Origin: Streptomyces calvus
GTDB lineage: Bacteria > Actinomycetota > Actinomycetes > Streptomycetales > Streptomycetaceae
NCBI RefSeq assembly: GCF_006782915.1
Contig: NZ_VCNP01000047.1
Span: 1-64,000, forward strand
Length of the DNA stretch: 64,000 nt
Direction: 5' to 3'
The notes below the pieces were generated by a model, which worked only from the letters and a program-made list of their open reading frames with translations, searched no databases and had not been told where the DNA came from. Of the stretch, positions 23,949-31,976 are shown one piece after another (position 1 is the stretch's first letter; each line of letters starts with the position of its first letter). A program made the position numbers and the translations under genes.

Positions 23949-24053
23949 AGGGTCCATGAATACGGGGCCCGAATACCGCGGCGAAACCGCCGAAGGCCCC
24001 CGCAGGGAAACGTGAGACGGCCCGGCGCCGTCGTAAGACGAGCAGGTGGATAC

Positions 24054-24671
24054 GTGACGAATCTGATGCCCTCCGCCGCCGGCGAGCCTTCCATCGGTGG
24101 TGGCCTCGGCGACCAGGTCTACAACCGGCTGCTCAACGAGCGGATCATCTTCCTCGGCCAGCCGGTCGACGACGACATCGCGAACAAGATCACCGCACAG
24201 CTGCTGCTCCTTGCCTCCGACCCGGACAAGGACATCTACCTGTACATCAACAGCCCCGGCGGCTCCATCACCGCCGGCATGGCGATCTACGACACGATGC
24301 AGTACATCAAGAACGACGTGGTGACGATCGCCATGGGCCTGGCCGCCTCCATGGGCCAGTTCCTGCTGAGCGCCGGCACGCCCGGCAAGCGTTTCGCGCT
24401 GCCCAACGCCGAGATCCTGATCCACCAGCCGTCGGCCGGTCTCGCCGGCTCGGCCTCGGACATCAAGATCCACGCCGAGCGGCTGCTGCACACCAAGAAG
24501 CGCATGGCCGAGCTCACGGCCCAGCACACCGGCCAGTCGGTCGAGCAGATCACCCGCGACTCCGACCGCGACCGCTGGTTCGACGCCTTCGAGGCCAAGG
24601 AGTACGGCCTCATCGACGACGTGATCGCCACGGCCGCCGGCATGCCGGGCGGCGGCGGCACCGGGGCCTGA
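24054..24671 (+). CDS. clpP1: ATP-dependent Clp protease proteolytic subunit 1
   Basis: GTG at 24054 (MTNLMPSAAGEPSIGGGLGD) gives 205 residues, with AGGTGG upstream. The triad is visible: Ser99 in GLAASMGQF, His124 in ILIHQPSAG, and the Asp in TRDSDRDRWF. The family motif LYINSPGGSITAGMAIYDTMQ is intact. The protein forms heptameric rings that pair with ClpP2 and are fed by ClpX or ClpC. It is the first gene of the clpP1-clpP2 operon. Regulation by ClgR and SigR is suggested by upstream sites. Confidence 0.97.
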   Translation: MTNLMPSAAGEPSIGGGLGDQVYNRLLNERIIFLGQPVDDDIANKITAQLLLLASDPDKDIYLYINSPGGSITAGMAIYDTMQYIKNDVVTIAMGLAASMGQFLLSAGTPGKRFALPNAEILIHQPSAGLAGSASDIKIHAERLLHTKKRMAELTAQHTGQSVEQITRDSDRDRWFDAFEAKEYGLIDDVIATAAGMPGGGGTGA

Positions 24672-24782
24672 GCGGCCCCACGGAGCCCCTGCGGCCCCGT
24701 GGGCCACGCCGGGCCCCTCAGGGCCCGCCGAACAGCCCCAGCAGCCCCAGCCGACCGCCTCAGCCCCTTTCCAGGAGACACC

Positions 24783-25463
24783 GTGAACGACTTCCCCGGC
24801 AGCGGCCTGTACGACCGCACCCGCGCCGAGTACACCGGCCCCGCGGCCGAGTCCCGTTATGTCATCCCGCGCTTCGTCGAGCGCACCTCCCAGGGCATCC
24901 GCGAGTACGACCCGTACGCGAAGCTCTTCGAGGAGCGCGTGATCTTCCTCGGCGTGCAGATCGACGACGCCTCCGCCAACGACGTCATGGCGCAGCTGCT
25001 GTGCCTGGAGTCGATGGACCCCGACCGGGACATCTCCGTCTACATCAACAGCCCGGGCGGATCCTTCACCGCGCTCACCGCCATCTACGACACGATGCAG
25101 TACGTGAAGCCGGACATCCAGACGGTGTGCATGGGCCAGGCGGCCTCCGCCGCCGCCGTCCTGCTGGCCGCCGGTACGCCCGGCAAGCGCATGGCCCTGC
25201 CGAACGCGCGTGTGCTGATCCACCAGCCGTACAGCGAGACCGGCCGCGGCCAGGTCTCCGACCTGGAGATCGCCGCCAACGAGATCCTCCGCATGCGCAC
25301 GCAGCTGGAGGAGATGCTGGCCAAGCACTCCACCCGGCCGATCGAGAAGATCCGCGAGGACATCGAGCGCGACAAGATCCTCACGGCCGAGGACGCGCTG
25401 CAGTACGGCCTGATCGACCAGATCATCACCACCCGGAAGATGGACAACTCCAGCCTGCGCTGA
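24783..25463 (+). CDS. clpP2: ATP-dependent Clp protease proteolytic subunit 2
   Basis: GTG at 24783 (MNDFPGSGLYDRTR) gives 226 residues, with CCAGGAGACACC upstream. The catalytic motifs are GQAASAAAVLL (Ser), VLIHQPYSETGRG (His) and EDIERDKIL (Asp). The N-terminal extension of about 25 residues before FVERTSQGIREYDPYAKL is typical of actinobacterial ClpP2, which makes the second ring of the hetero-tetradecamer. It is separated from clpP1 by 111 bp and is probably co-transcribed. Confidence 0.97.
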   Translation: MNDFPGSGLYDRTRAEYTGPAAESRYVIPRFVERTSQGIREYDPYAKLFEERVIFLGVQIDDASANDVMAQLLCLESMDPDRDISVYINSPGGSFTALTAIYDTMQYVKPDIQTVCMGQAASAAAVLLAAGTPGKRMALPNARVLIHQPYSETGRGQVSDLEIAANEILRMRTQLEEMLAKHSTRPIEKIREDIERDKILTAEDALQYGLIDQIITTRKMDNSSLR

Positions 25464-25490
25464 GGCGAGGCGGGGGAGTAACGTCTGCCG

Positions 25491-25542
25491 CCCCTTGGCA
25501 CGGTTTGGCACGGTCCACGTCAAAGTGAACCGTGCCAAGGGG
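25491..25542. repeat. 15-bp inverted repeat between clpP2 and clpX
   Basis: CCCCTTGGCACGGTT and AACCGTGCCAAGGGG are perfect arms around a 22-nt loop. A further copy of TGGCACGGT lies in the loop at 25507-25515. It could be a terminator or attenuator, or a regulatory site for clpX. Confidence 0.7.
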
Positions 25543-25644
25543 GGCCCGAACGGGGGGCTCGGCAAGGTACCGTCGGACATAAGGCAGCACCAGGAGCCGC
25601 CGGACGCCCGCGTCCGCGTCTCCCAGGCGAAGGGGAAGCACACC

Positions 25645-26931
25645 GTGGCACGCATCGGTGACGGCGGCGATCTGCTCAAGTGCTCGTTCTGTGGAAAGAG
25701 CCAGAAGCAGGTCAAGAAGCTCATCGCAGGGCCCGGTGTGTACATCTGCGACGAGTGCATCGATCTCTGCAACGAGATCATCGAGGAAGAACTCGCCGAG
25801 ACCAGCGAGGTGCGCTGGGAGGAGCTGCCCAAGCCCCGCGAGATCTACGAGTTCCTCGAGGGGTACGTGGTGGGGCAGGAGGCGGCCAAGAAGGCCCTCT
25901 CCGTCGCCGTGTACAACCACTACAAGCGCGTCCAGGCCGGCGAGAACGGCGGCGCGCAGGGCCGTGACGACGCCATCGAGCTGGCGAAGTCCAACATCCT
26001 CCTGCTGGGCCCCACGGGCTCCGGCAAGACGCTCCTGGCCCAGACGCTGGCCCGCATGCTGAACGTCCCGTTCGCGATCGCGGACGCCACGGCGCTCACC
26101 GAGGCCGGGTACGTCGGCGAGGACGTCGAGAACATCCTGCTGAAGCTGATCCAGGCGGCCGACTACGACGTCAAGAAGGCCGAGACCGGGATCATCTACA
26201 TCGACGAGATCGACAAGGTCGCCCGCAAGAGTGAAAACCCGTCGATCACCCGTGACGTCAGCGGCGAGGGCGTCCAGCAGGCGCTGCTGAAGATCCTCGA
26301 GGGCACCACCGCCTCGGTGCCGCCGCAGGGCGGCCGCAAGCACCCGCACCAGGAGTTCATCCAGATCGACACGACGAACGTGCTGTTCATCGTGGGCGGT
26401 GCCTTCGCCGGACTGGAGAAGATCATCGAGGGCCGGGCGGGCGCCAAGGGCATCGGCTTCGGCGCGACGATCATCTCCAAGCAGGAGCGGGAGTCCAAGG
26501 ACCAGTTCGAGGAGGTCATGCCGGAGGACCTGGTCAAGTTCGGCATGATCCCCGAGTTCATCGGCCGCCTCCCGGTCATCACGAGCGTCCACAACCTGGA
26601 CCGTGAAGCCCTCCTCCAGATCCTCGTCGAGCCGCGCAACGCGCTGGTGAAGCAGTACCAGCGGCTCTTCGAACTCGACGGTGTGGAACTGGACTTCGAG
26701 CGGGAGGCGCTGGAGGCCATCGCCGACCAGGCCATCCTCCGCCAGACCGGCGCGCGCGGCCTGCGCGCCATCATGGAGGAAGTCCTCCAGGGCGTGATGT
26801 ACGAGGTCCCGTCCCGCAAGGACGTCGCCCGCGTCGTCATCACCGCCGACGTGGTCCTCTCCAACGTCAACCCGACCCTGATCCCCCGCGACGCCCGCGG
26901 CCGCGGCTCGGGCGAACAGAAGACGGCGTGA
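25645..26931 (+). CDS. clpX: Clp protease ATP-binding subunit ClpX
   Basis: GTG at 25645 (MARIGDGGDLLKCSFCGK) gives 428 residues. The N-terminal zinc domain has CSFC and CDEC. The AAA+ core holds Walker A GPTGSGKTLLAQTLARML, Walker B GIIYIDEIDKVARK, the pore loop region GYVGED, and sensor 2 GARGLRAIMEEVL. It unfolds tagged or native substrates and passes them to ClpP1P2. It lies 181 bp after clpP2 and may have its own promoter in the inverted-repeat region. The C-terminal ARGRGSGEQKTA tail is short and basic. Confidence 0.98.
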   Translation: MARIGDGGDLLKCSFCGKSQKQVKKLIAGPGVYICDECIDLCNEIIEEELAETSEVRWEELPKPREIYEFLEGYVVGQEAAKKALSVAVYNHYKRVQAGENGGAQGRDDAIELAKSNILLLGPTGSGKTLLAQTLARMLNVPFAIADATALTEAGYVGEDVENILLKLIQAADYDVKKAETGIIYIDEIDKVARKSENPSITRDVSGEGVQQALLKILEGTTASVPPQGGRKHPHQEFIQIDTTNVLFIVGGAFAGLEKIIEGRAGAKGIGFGATIISKQERESKDQFEEVMPEDLVKFGMIPEFIGRLPVITSVHNLDREALLQILVEPRNALVKQYQRLFELDGVELDFEREALEAIADQAILRQTGARGLRAIMEEVLQGVMYEVPSRKDVARVVITADVVLSNVNPTLIPRDARGRGSGEQKTA

Positions 26932-26954
26932 CCGCCGCCGCGACGGCGGCGGCG

Positions 26955-27000
26955 GACAAGGCGAAGGGGCCCCGGTCGACCGGGGCCCCTTCGCCTTGTC
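26955..27000. terminator. 46-bp perfect palindrome after clpX
   Basis: Two perfect 23-bp arms meet without a loop at GTCGAC, between the convergent ends of clpX and the next gene. It is a very strong bidirectional terminator. Confidence 0.88.
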
Positions 27001-27007
27001 GAGGTTG

Positions 27008-27970
27008 TCAGGCCTTGACGCGGACCTCGCCGCGCAGCTTCGTGGTGATGTCCACGGCCGCGTCCTTGGTGATGTCCTTGGTGTTGTCACCGGGGGAGAC
27101 GATCGCGATCGTGCTGTAGTCCGCCCAGGCGCAGAACCAGTTGGTGGTTTCCTTCTGGGTGAGGTCGTTGGTGCCCTTGCCCGCCTGGCACTTCATGACC
27201 GCGCCGTCGATCTCCACCGACTCGGGCTCGCCGACCAGTTCGGACATGAGCCCTCCGTTGCCGGAGTTCTCCTTCGTCTCCTTGTTGATGGAGGCGAAGA
27301 CCTTGTCGAGCGCCGCCTCCGGGTCCGCGACCTTGCCGTAGGCGCCGAAGAACGTCACGCCCTTGGCCCCCAGCAGTTCCGTCTTGTCCGGGATGGTGCT
27401 CGGGTCCTGCGGGTCGTAGTTGCTGAAGTCGGCCGTCGAGTACTGGGCGCCGACGGACTTGCCGTCCTTGATGCCGCCCTCGGCGAGGTCGTCCACCGTG
27501 CTCGAGCTGGAGTCCTCGCCGCCCTCGCCGACGCGGGTGTACTCCCCGAGGACCTGCTGCGGAGCCGACAGCTTGTGCGGACCGTCGTCCTCCAGGCCGC
27601 CGCCCGCGCCGCCGCCTCCGCCGAAGACGAAGTACGCGCCCACGCCGAGCGCCGCCACGACCGCGACCGCGCCGATGACGATGCCGGCCTTCTTGCCGCC
27701 GCCGCCCGACGCCGGGGGCTGGGGCGGCATGCCGTACTGGGGCTGGCCGTAGGGCGGCTGCTGGCCGTACGGGGGCTGCTGCGGCGGGACACCGGGCTGG
27801 CCGGGCTGCTGCGGGTAGCCGTAACCGGGCTGCCCGGGCGGAGGGGCCTGCTGAGGGTAGCCGTAGCCGGGCTGCGGAGCCTGCGGCTGCTGGCCGTAAG
27901 GACCCGGCTGGCCGTACGGCCCGGGCTGCTGGGGCTGCCCGCCGTACGGGCCCGGCTGGTTGTAACTCAT
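27008..27970 (-). CDS. Pro/Gln/Gly/Tyr-rich membrane-anchored hypothetical protein
   Basis: The start at 27970 (MSYNQPGPYGGQPQQPGPYG) gives 320 residues, with GAGGGGG about ten bases upstream. The first ~100 residues are low-complexity P/G/Q/Y repeats and should be cytoplasmic. GGGGKKAGIVIGAVAVVAAL GVGAYFVFG forms one transmembrane helix with a Gly-rich exit. The outer domain of about 185 residues contains two Cys (VMKCQAGKG and NWFCAWADY) that could form a disulfide. Many Streptomyces proteins share this plan, and their function is unknown. It is divergent from valS. Confidence 0.85.
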   Translation of the reverse strand: MSYNQPGPYGGQPQQPGPYGQPGPYGQQPQAPQPGYGYPQQAPPPGQPGYGYPQQPGQPGVPPQQPPYGQQPPYGQPQYGMPPQPPASGGGGKKAGIVIGAVAVVAALGVGAYFVFGGGGGAGGGLEDDGPHKLSAPQQVLGEYTRVGEGGEDSSSSTVDDLAEGGIKDGKSVGAQYSTADFSNYDPQDPSTIPDKTELLGAKGVTFFGAYGKVADPEAALDKVFASINKETKENSGNGGLMSELVGEPESVEIDGAVMKCQAGKGTNDLTQKETTNWFCAWADYSTIAIVSPGDNTKDITKDAAVDITTKLRGEVRVKA

Positions 27971-28095
27971 GACAGGGTTCCCCCTCAAGATGCTTGTCTG
28001 CTGCCGACATCCTGACGCAGCCACGACACGATCAGGCCACCGGGTGCCGCACCGTTACAAGACAATCGCGTTTCGAGACACCGCGGTGACGCCTC

Positions 28096-28101
28096 TAAAC
28101 T
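28096..28101 (+). promoter_or_regulatory. -10 element TAAACT, leaderless valS
   Basis: TAAACT ends seven bases before the valS GTG at 28109. TTCGAG lies 18 bp upstream of it as a weak -35. No ribosome site precedes the GTG. Confidence 0.55.
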
Positions 28102-28108
28102 GACCCCC

Positions 28109-30733
28109 GTGACCGAGAACGCTCATCAGCAGCCACCAGCGCCCACCACCGAACTGCCGACCCAGTACGCGCCGGCCGATGTAGAGGGGCCGCTGTACGA
28201 GCGCTGGGTAGAGCGCGGTTACTTCGAGGCGGACGCCAAGAGCGAGAAGCCTCCGTACACCGTCGTCATCCCGCCGCCGAACGTCACCGGCAGCCTGCAC
28301 CTCGGCCACGCCTTCGAGCACACGCTGATCGACGCCCTGACCCGCCGCAAGCGGATGCAGGGCTTCGAGACGCTGTGGCAGCCCGGCATGGACCACGCCG
28401 GCATCGCCACGCAGAACGTCGTCGAGCGGGAGCTGGCCAAGGAGGGCAAGTCCCGCCACGACCTCGGCCGTGAGGCGTTCGTCGAGCGCGTCTGGCAGTG
28501 GAAGGGCGAGTCCGGCGGTCAGATCAGCGGGCAGATGCGCCGCCTCGGCGACGGCGTCGCCTGGTCGCGTGAGCGCTTCACCATGGACGAGGGCCTCTCG
28601 CAGGCCGTCCAGACCATCTTCAAGCGGCTCTACGACGACGAGCTGATCTACCGCGCCGAGCGCATCATCAACTGGTGCCCGCGCTGTCTGACCGCGATCT
28701 CCGACATCGAGGTCGAGTACCAGGACGACGACGGCGAGCTCGTCTCCATGAAGTACGGCGACGGGGACGACACGATCGTCGTCGCCACCACCCGTGCCGA
28801 GACGATGCTCGGTGACACGGCCGTCGCCGTCCACCCCGACGACGAGCGGTACAAGCACCTGGTCGGCAAGCTGATCAAGCTGCCGCTGACCGACCGTTCC
28901 ATCCCGGTCGTCGCCGACGAGCACGTCGACCCCGAGTTCGGCACCGGCGCCGTCAAGGTCACCCCGGCGCACGACCCGAACGACTTCGAGATCGGCCAGC
29001 GCCACGACCTGCCCGCCATCGCCGTGATGGACGAGCACGCCGTCATCACCGCGCACGGCCCCTTCCAAGGCCTGGACCGGCTGGAGGCCCGCTCCGCCAT
29101 CGTCGCCGCGCTGCGCGCCGAGGGCCGGATCGTCGCCGAGAAGCGGCCCTACGTCCACTCCGTCGGCCACTGCTCGCGCTGCAAGACCACCATCGAGCCG
29201 CGCCTGTCCATGCAGTGGTGGGTCAAGGTCGGCCCGCTGGCGAAGGCGGCCGGCGACGCGGTCCGTGACGGCCGCGTCAAGATCCACCCGCAGGAGATGG
29301 AGAAGCGCTACTTCGACTGGGTCGACAACCTCCACGACTGGTGCATCTCGCGGCAGTTGTGGTGGGGCCACCGCATCCCGGTCTGGTACGGGCCGAACGG
29401 CGAGGTCGTCTGCGTCGGACCGGACGAGGAGCCGCCGAGCGGTGACGGCTGGCACCAGGACACCGACGTCCTCGACACCTGGTTCTCCTCCGGCCTGTGG
29501 CCGTTCTCCACGCTCGGCTGGCCCGAACAGACCGAGAGCCTCGCGAAGTTCTACCCGAACTCCGTCCTGGTCACCGGCTACGACATCCTCTTCTTCTGGG
29601 TCGCCCGGATGATGATGTTCGGCCTGTACGCGATGGACGGCACCCCGCCGTTCCACACCATCGCCCTGCACGGCATGGTCCGCGATCAGTTCGGCAAGAA
29701 GATGTCGAAGTCCTTCGGCAACGCGGTGAACCCGCTCGACTGGATGGACAAGTACGGCTCGGACGCCCTGCGCTTCACGCTCGCGCGCGGTGCCAACCCG
29801 GGCGTCGACGTGCCGATCGGCGAGGACTGGGTCCAGGGCTCGCGCAACTTCGCCAACAAGATCTGGAACGCGACGCGTTTCGCGCTGATGAACGGCGCCA
29901 CCGTCGAAGGCCCGCTGCCGGACCCGTCCAGGATGTCGCCGACCGACCGCTGGATCCTGTCCCGGCTGAACACGGTCGTCGCGGAAGTCGACGCGTACTA
30001 CGACGACTTCCAGTTCGCCAAGCTGTCGGACAGCCTGTTCCACTTCGCCTGGGACGAGGTCTTCGACTGGTACGTCGAACTGTCCAAGACGACGTTCCAG
30101 GCGGGCGGCGAGCCGGCCGAGGTCAGCAAGCGCGTCCTCGGCGAGGTCCTCGACGTCACGCTGAAGCTGCTCCACCCGGTCGTCCCGTTCGTCACGGAGA
30201 CGCTGTGGACGACGCTGACCGGCGGCGAGTCGGTCGTCGTCGCCGACTGGCCGGCGGACTCGGGCTTCCGGGACGCCGACGCCGAGCGGGAGATCGCCAC
30301 GCTCCAGTCCGTCATCACCGAGGTCCGCCGGTTCCGCGCCGACCAGGGTCTCCAGCCCGGCCAGCGCGTCCCGGCCCGGCTGACGCTCGACGGTTCGCCG
30401 CTCGCGCCGCACGAGCCGGCCATCCGGCAGCTGCTGCGCCTGCAGCCGGAGGGCGACTCCTTCACCGCCACGGCGACCCTGCCCGTCGCGGGTGTCGAGG
30501 TCGCGCTGGACCTGTCCGGCGTGATCGACGTCGCCGCCGAACGCAAGCGGCTGGCGAAGGACCTCGCCGCGGCCGAGAAGGAGAAGGCGCAGGCGACGGC
30601 GAAGCTCGGCAACGAGGCGTTCCTGGCGAAGGCACCGGACCACGTCGTGGACAAGATCCGCACGCGGCTGGCCAAGGCGGAGGAGGACATCACCCGCATC
30701 CAGGCCCAGCTGGAGCGCCTGCCCGCCGCCTGA
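28109..30733 (+). CDS. valS: Valyl-tRNA synthetase
   Basis: GTG at 28109 gives 874 residues, the normal size. The class I signature PPPNVTGSLHLGHAFEHTLI is the HIGH motif, GKKMSKSFGN (near residue 531) is KMSKS, and the editing domain includes TTRAETMLGDTAVAVHP and GTGAVKVTPAHDPNDFE. WCPRC and HCSRC are zinc-knuckle-like pairs. The C-terminal coiled coil with AERKRLAKDLAAAEKEKAQA is the tRNA-clamping arm. It charges tRNA-Val. It appears to be leaderless, and a strong hairpin ends the transcript. Confidence 0.98.
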   Translation: MTENAHQQPPAPTTELPTQYAPADVEGPLYERWVERGYFEADAKSEKPPYTVVIPPPNVTGSLHLGHAFEHTLIDALTRRKRMQGFETLWQPGMDHAGIATQNVVERELAKEGKSRHDLGREAFVERVWQWKGESGGQISGQMRRLGDGVAWSRERFTMDEGLSQAVQTIFKRLYDDELIYRAERIINWCPRCLTAISDIEVEYQDDDGELVSMKYGDGDDTIVVATTRAETMLGDTAVAVHPDDERYKHLVGKLIKLPLTDRSIPVVADEHVDPEFGTGAVKVTPAHDPNDFEIGQRHDLPAIAVMDEHAVITAHGPFQGLDRLEARSAIVAALRAEGRIVAEKRPYVHSVGHCSRCKTTIEPRLSMQWWVKVGPLAKAAGDAVRDGRVKIHPQEMEKRYFDWVDNLHDWCISRQLWWGHRIPVWYGPNGEVVCVGPDEEPPSGDGWHQDTDVLDTWFSSGLWPFSTLGWPEQTESLAKFYPNSVLVTGYDILFFWVARMMMFGLYAMDGTPPFHTIALHGMVRDQFGKKMSKSFGNAVNPLDWMDKYGSDALRFTLARGANPGVDVPIGEDWVQGSRNFANKIWNATRFALMNGATVEGPLPDPSRMSPTDRWILSRLNTVVAEVDAYYDDFQFAKLSDSLFHFAWDEVFDWYVELSKTTFQAGGEPAEVSKRVLGEVLDVTLKLLHPVVPFVTETLWTTLTGGESVVVADWPADSGFRDADAEREIATLQSVITEVRRFRADQGLQPGQRVPARLTLDGSPLAPHEPAIRQLLRLQPEGDSFTATATLPVAGVEVALDLSGVIDVAAERKRLAKDLAAAEKEKAQATAKLGNEAFLAKAPDHVVDKIRTRLAKAEEDITRIQAQLERLPAA

Positions 30734-30757
30734 CGGGCAGCCGGCCCGCACACCCCG

Positions 30758-30792
30758 CGGCCCCCGACCGGAGACCTCCCGGTCGGGGGCCG
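30758..30792 (+). terminator. Terminator of valS
   Basis: Fourteen-base arms CGGCCCCCGACCGG and CCGGTCGGGGGCCG surround a 7-nt loop 24 bp after the stop. Confidence 0.8.
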
Positions 30793-30882
30793 TTCACGTT
30801 GCGGTGGGCCGCGCGTAACCCGCCCGGGAGAGCCTGCGTCTTCGCCCGTCGCCAGGCCCACGCCATCAGGAGCACCCCCACG

Positions 30883-31932
30883 ATGCCCCGAACCGCGCCC
30901 CTCACCACCGCGCTGCCCGCCGAACCGGCCGGGCAGGGCAGACCCGGCCGGGAGCGGCGGTACGACATCGACCTCCTGCGGGTCGTGTGCACCGCCGCCG
31001 TCGTGCTGGTGCACGCCGCCGCCGAGTTCATCGACGCCGGCCACCGAACGAGCGGCATCCTCGGCGACTCGGCCGGCCGGTTCGCGGTGCCCGCGTTCTT
31101 CGCGATGGCCGGCTGGGCGGCCCTGGCCGGCTCGCCGGTGCGCGGCGACGCCCAGCTGCTCACCCGGCTCGGCCGGATCCTGCGCCCGATGGCGGTGTGG
31201 ACGGCGCTCTACCTCGCCTGGCAGTACCTGTTCGGGCCGCCCCTGGACGGCGGCGCCAAGGAGGCGGTCCGGGCGCTCTTCGGCTCCGTGGAGGCCGCCT
31301 TCCACCTCTGGTACCTGTACGCCTACGTGCCGCTCCTGCTGCTGCTCGGCGTCGCCGTGCTGGTCCTCAAGCAGCGCGCCACGCCCCGCTGGTCGACGCT
31401 GCTGCTCGTCGCCGTCGCCGTCGCCCCGGTGCTGAGCGAGGACGTGCGGACCGTCACCGGGCTGCCGCTGCCCGCCTGGGAGTGGAGCGTGTCGCTGTCC
31501 TCGCTCGGCTACGCGGTCGCGGGCGCGGCCCTGCTCGCCGCCCGGCGGCGCGGCCCGCGGCCGCTGTGGCTCGCGGTCGCGGCGCTCGCGCTCACCGCCC
31601 TCGTCGTGTACCAGTTCACCGTGCGGCACCCCGCCGCGTACGGCAGCGTCGCGGTGGCCGCACTGACCTTCGCCGTGCTCGGCGCGGCGGCCGGGGTGCG
31701 CGTGCCGGAGCGGGCGCGGGCGCTGCTGGGGCGGCTGTCGGACGCGTCGTTCGGGACCTACCTGGTGCATCTGCTGTTCGTGATGGTGCTGGTCAGGCCG
31801 GTCGCGGAGATGGTGCCGCACGGTGTCGCCGCGCCCCTGGCGCTCGCGGTGACGGCGACGGCCGCCGCCGCGCTGTCCTTCGCCGCGAGCCTCCTGTGGG
31901 GCCGGCTGGGCCTGCGGAGATGGCTCGGCTGA
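30883..31932 (+). CDS. Membrane acyltransferase (acyltransferase-3 family)
   Basis: ATG at 30883 (MPRTAPLTTALPAEP) gives 349 residues, with CAGGAG about ten bases upstream. RRYDIDLLRVVCTAAVVLVHAAAEF carries the family's first-helix R/D-x-x-R motif and candidate catalytic His. About ten hydrophobic helices follow, with VPAFFAMAGWAAL and HLWYLYAYVPLLLLLG as hallmarks. It probably O-acylates a cell-surface glycan or lipid. It interrupts the valS-folC adjacency seen in other actinobacteria, and folC starts 44 bp downstream from its own leaderless promoter. Confidence 0.85.
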   Translation: MPRTAPLTTALPAEPAGQGRPGRERRYDIDLLRVVCTAAVVLVHAAAEFIDAGHRTSGILGDSAGRFAVPAFFAMAGWAALAGSPVRGDAQLLTRLGRILRPMAVWTALYLAWQYLFGPPLDGGAKEAVRALFGSVEAAFHLWYLYAYVPLLLLLGVAVLVLKQRATPRWSTLLLVAVAVAPVLSEDVRTVTGLPLPAWEWSVSLSSLGYAVAGAALLAARRRGPRPLWLAVAALALTALVVYQFTVRHPAAYGSVAVAALTFAVLGAAAGVRVPERARALLGRLSDASFGTYLVHLLFVMVLVRPVAEMVPHGVAAPLALAVTATAAAALSFAASLLWGRLGLRRWLG

Positions 31933-31963
31933 GGCGGGAGCCCGGCCCGGTCGGGCGGCTCCG

Positions 31964-31969
31964 TAGACT
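31964..31969 (+). promoter_or_regulatory. -10 element TAGACT, leaderless folC
   Basis: TAGACT ends seven bases before the folC GTG at 31977, with no ribosome site between them. Confidence 0.55.
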
Positions 31970-31976
31970 GGGTACC

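Larger units (their letters stand above)
23688..24053. other. tig to clpP1 intergenic region with terminator and stress promoter
   Basis: The gap begins with a terminator-like inverted repeat (23714-23752; CCCCGGGG and CCGGGGCC arms). A ClgR-like half-palindrome (23893-23909) and a SigR-like promoter (23922-23948) are found upstream of clpP1. No gene was seen in it. Confidence 0.55.

Noticed and set aside
22107..25832. A minus-strand open frame of about 1240 codons opposite tig, clpP1 and clpP2
   Set aside because: It runs across tRNA-Pro and three well-known genes and has only shadow-like composition.
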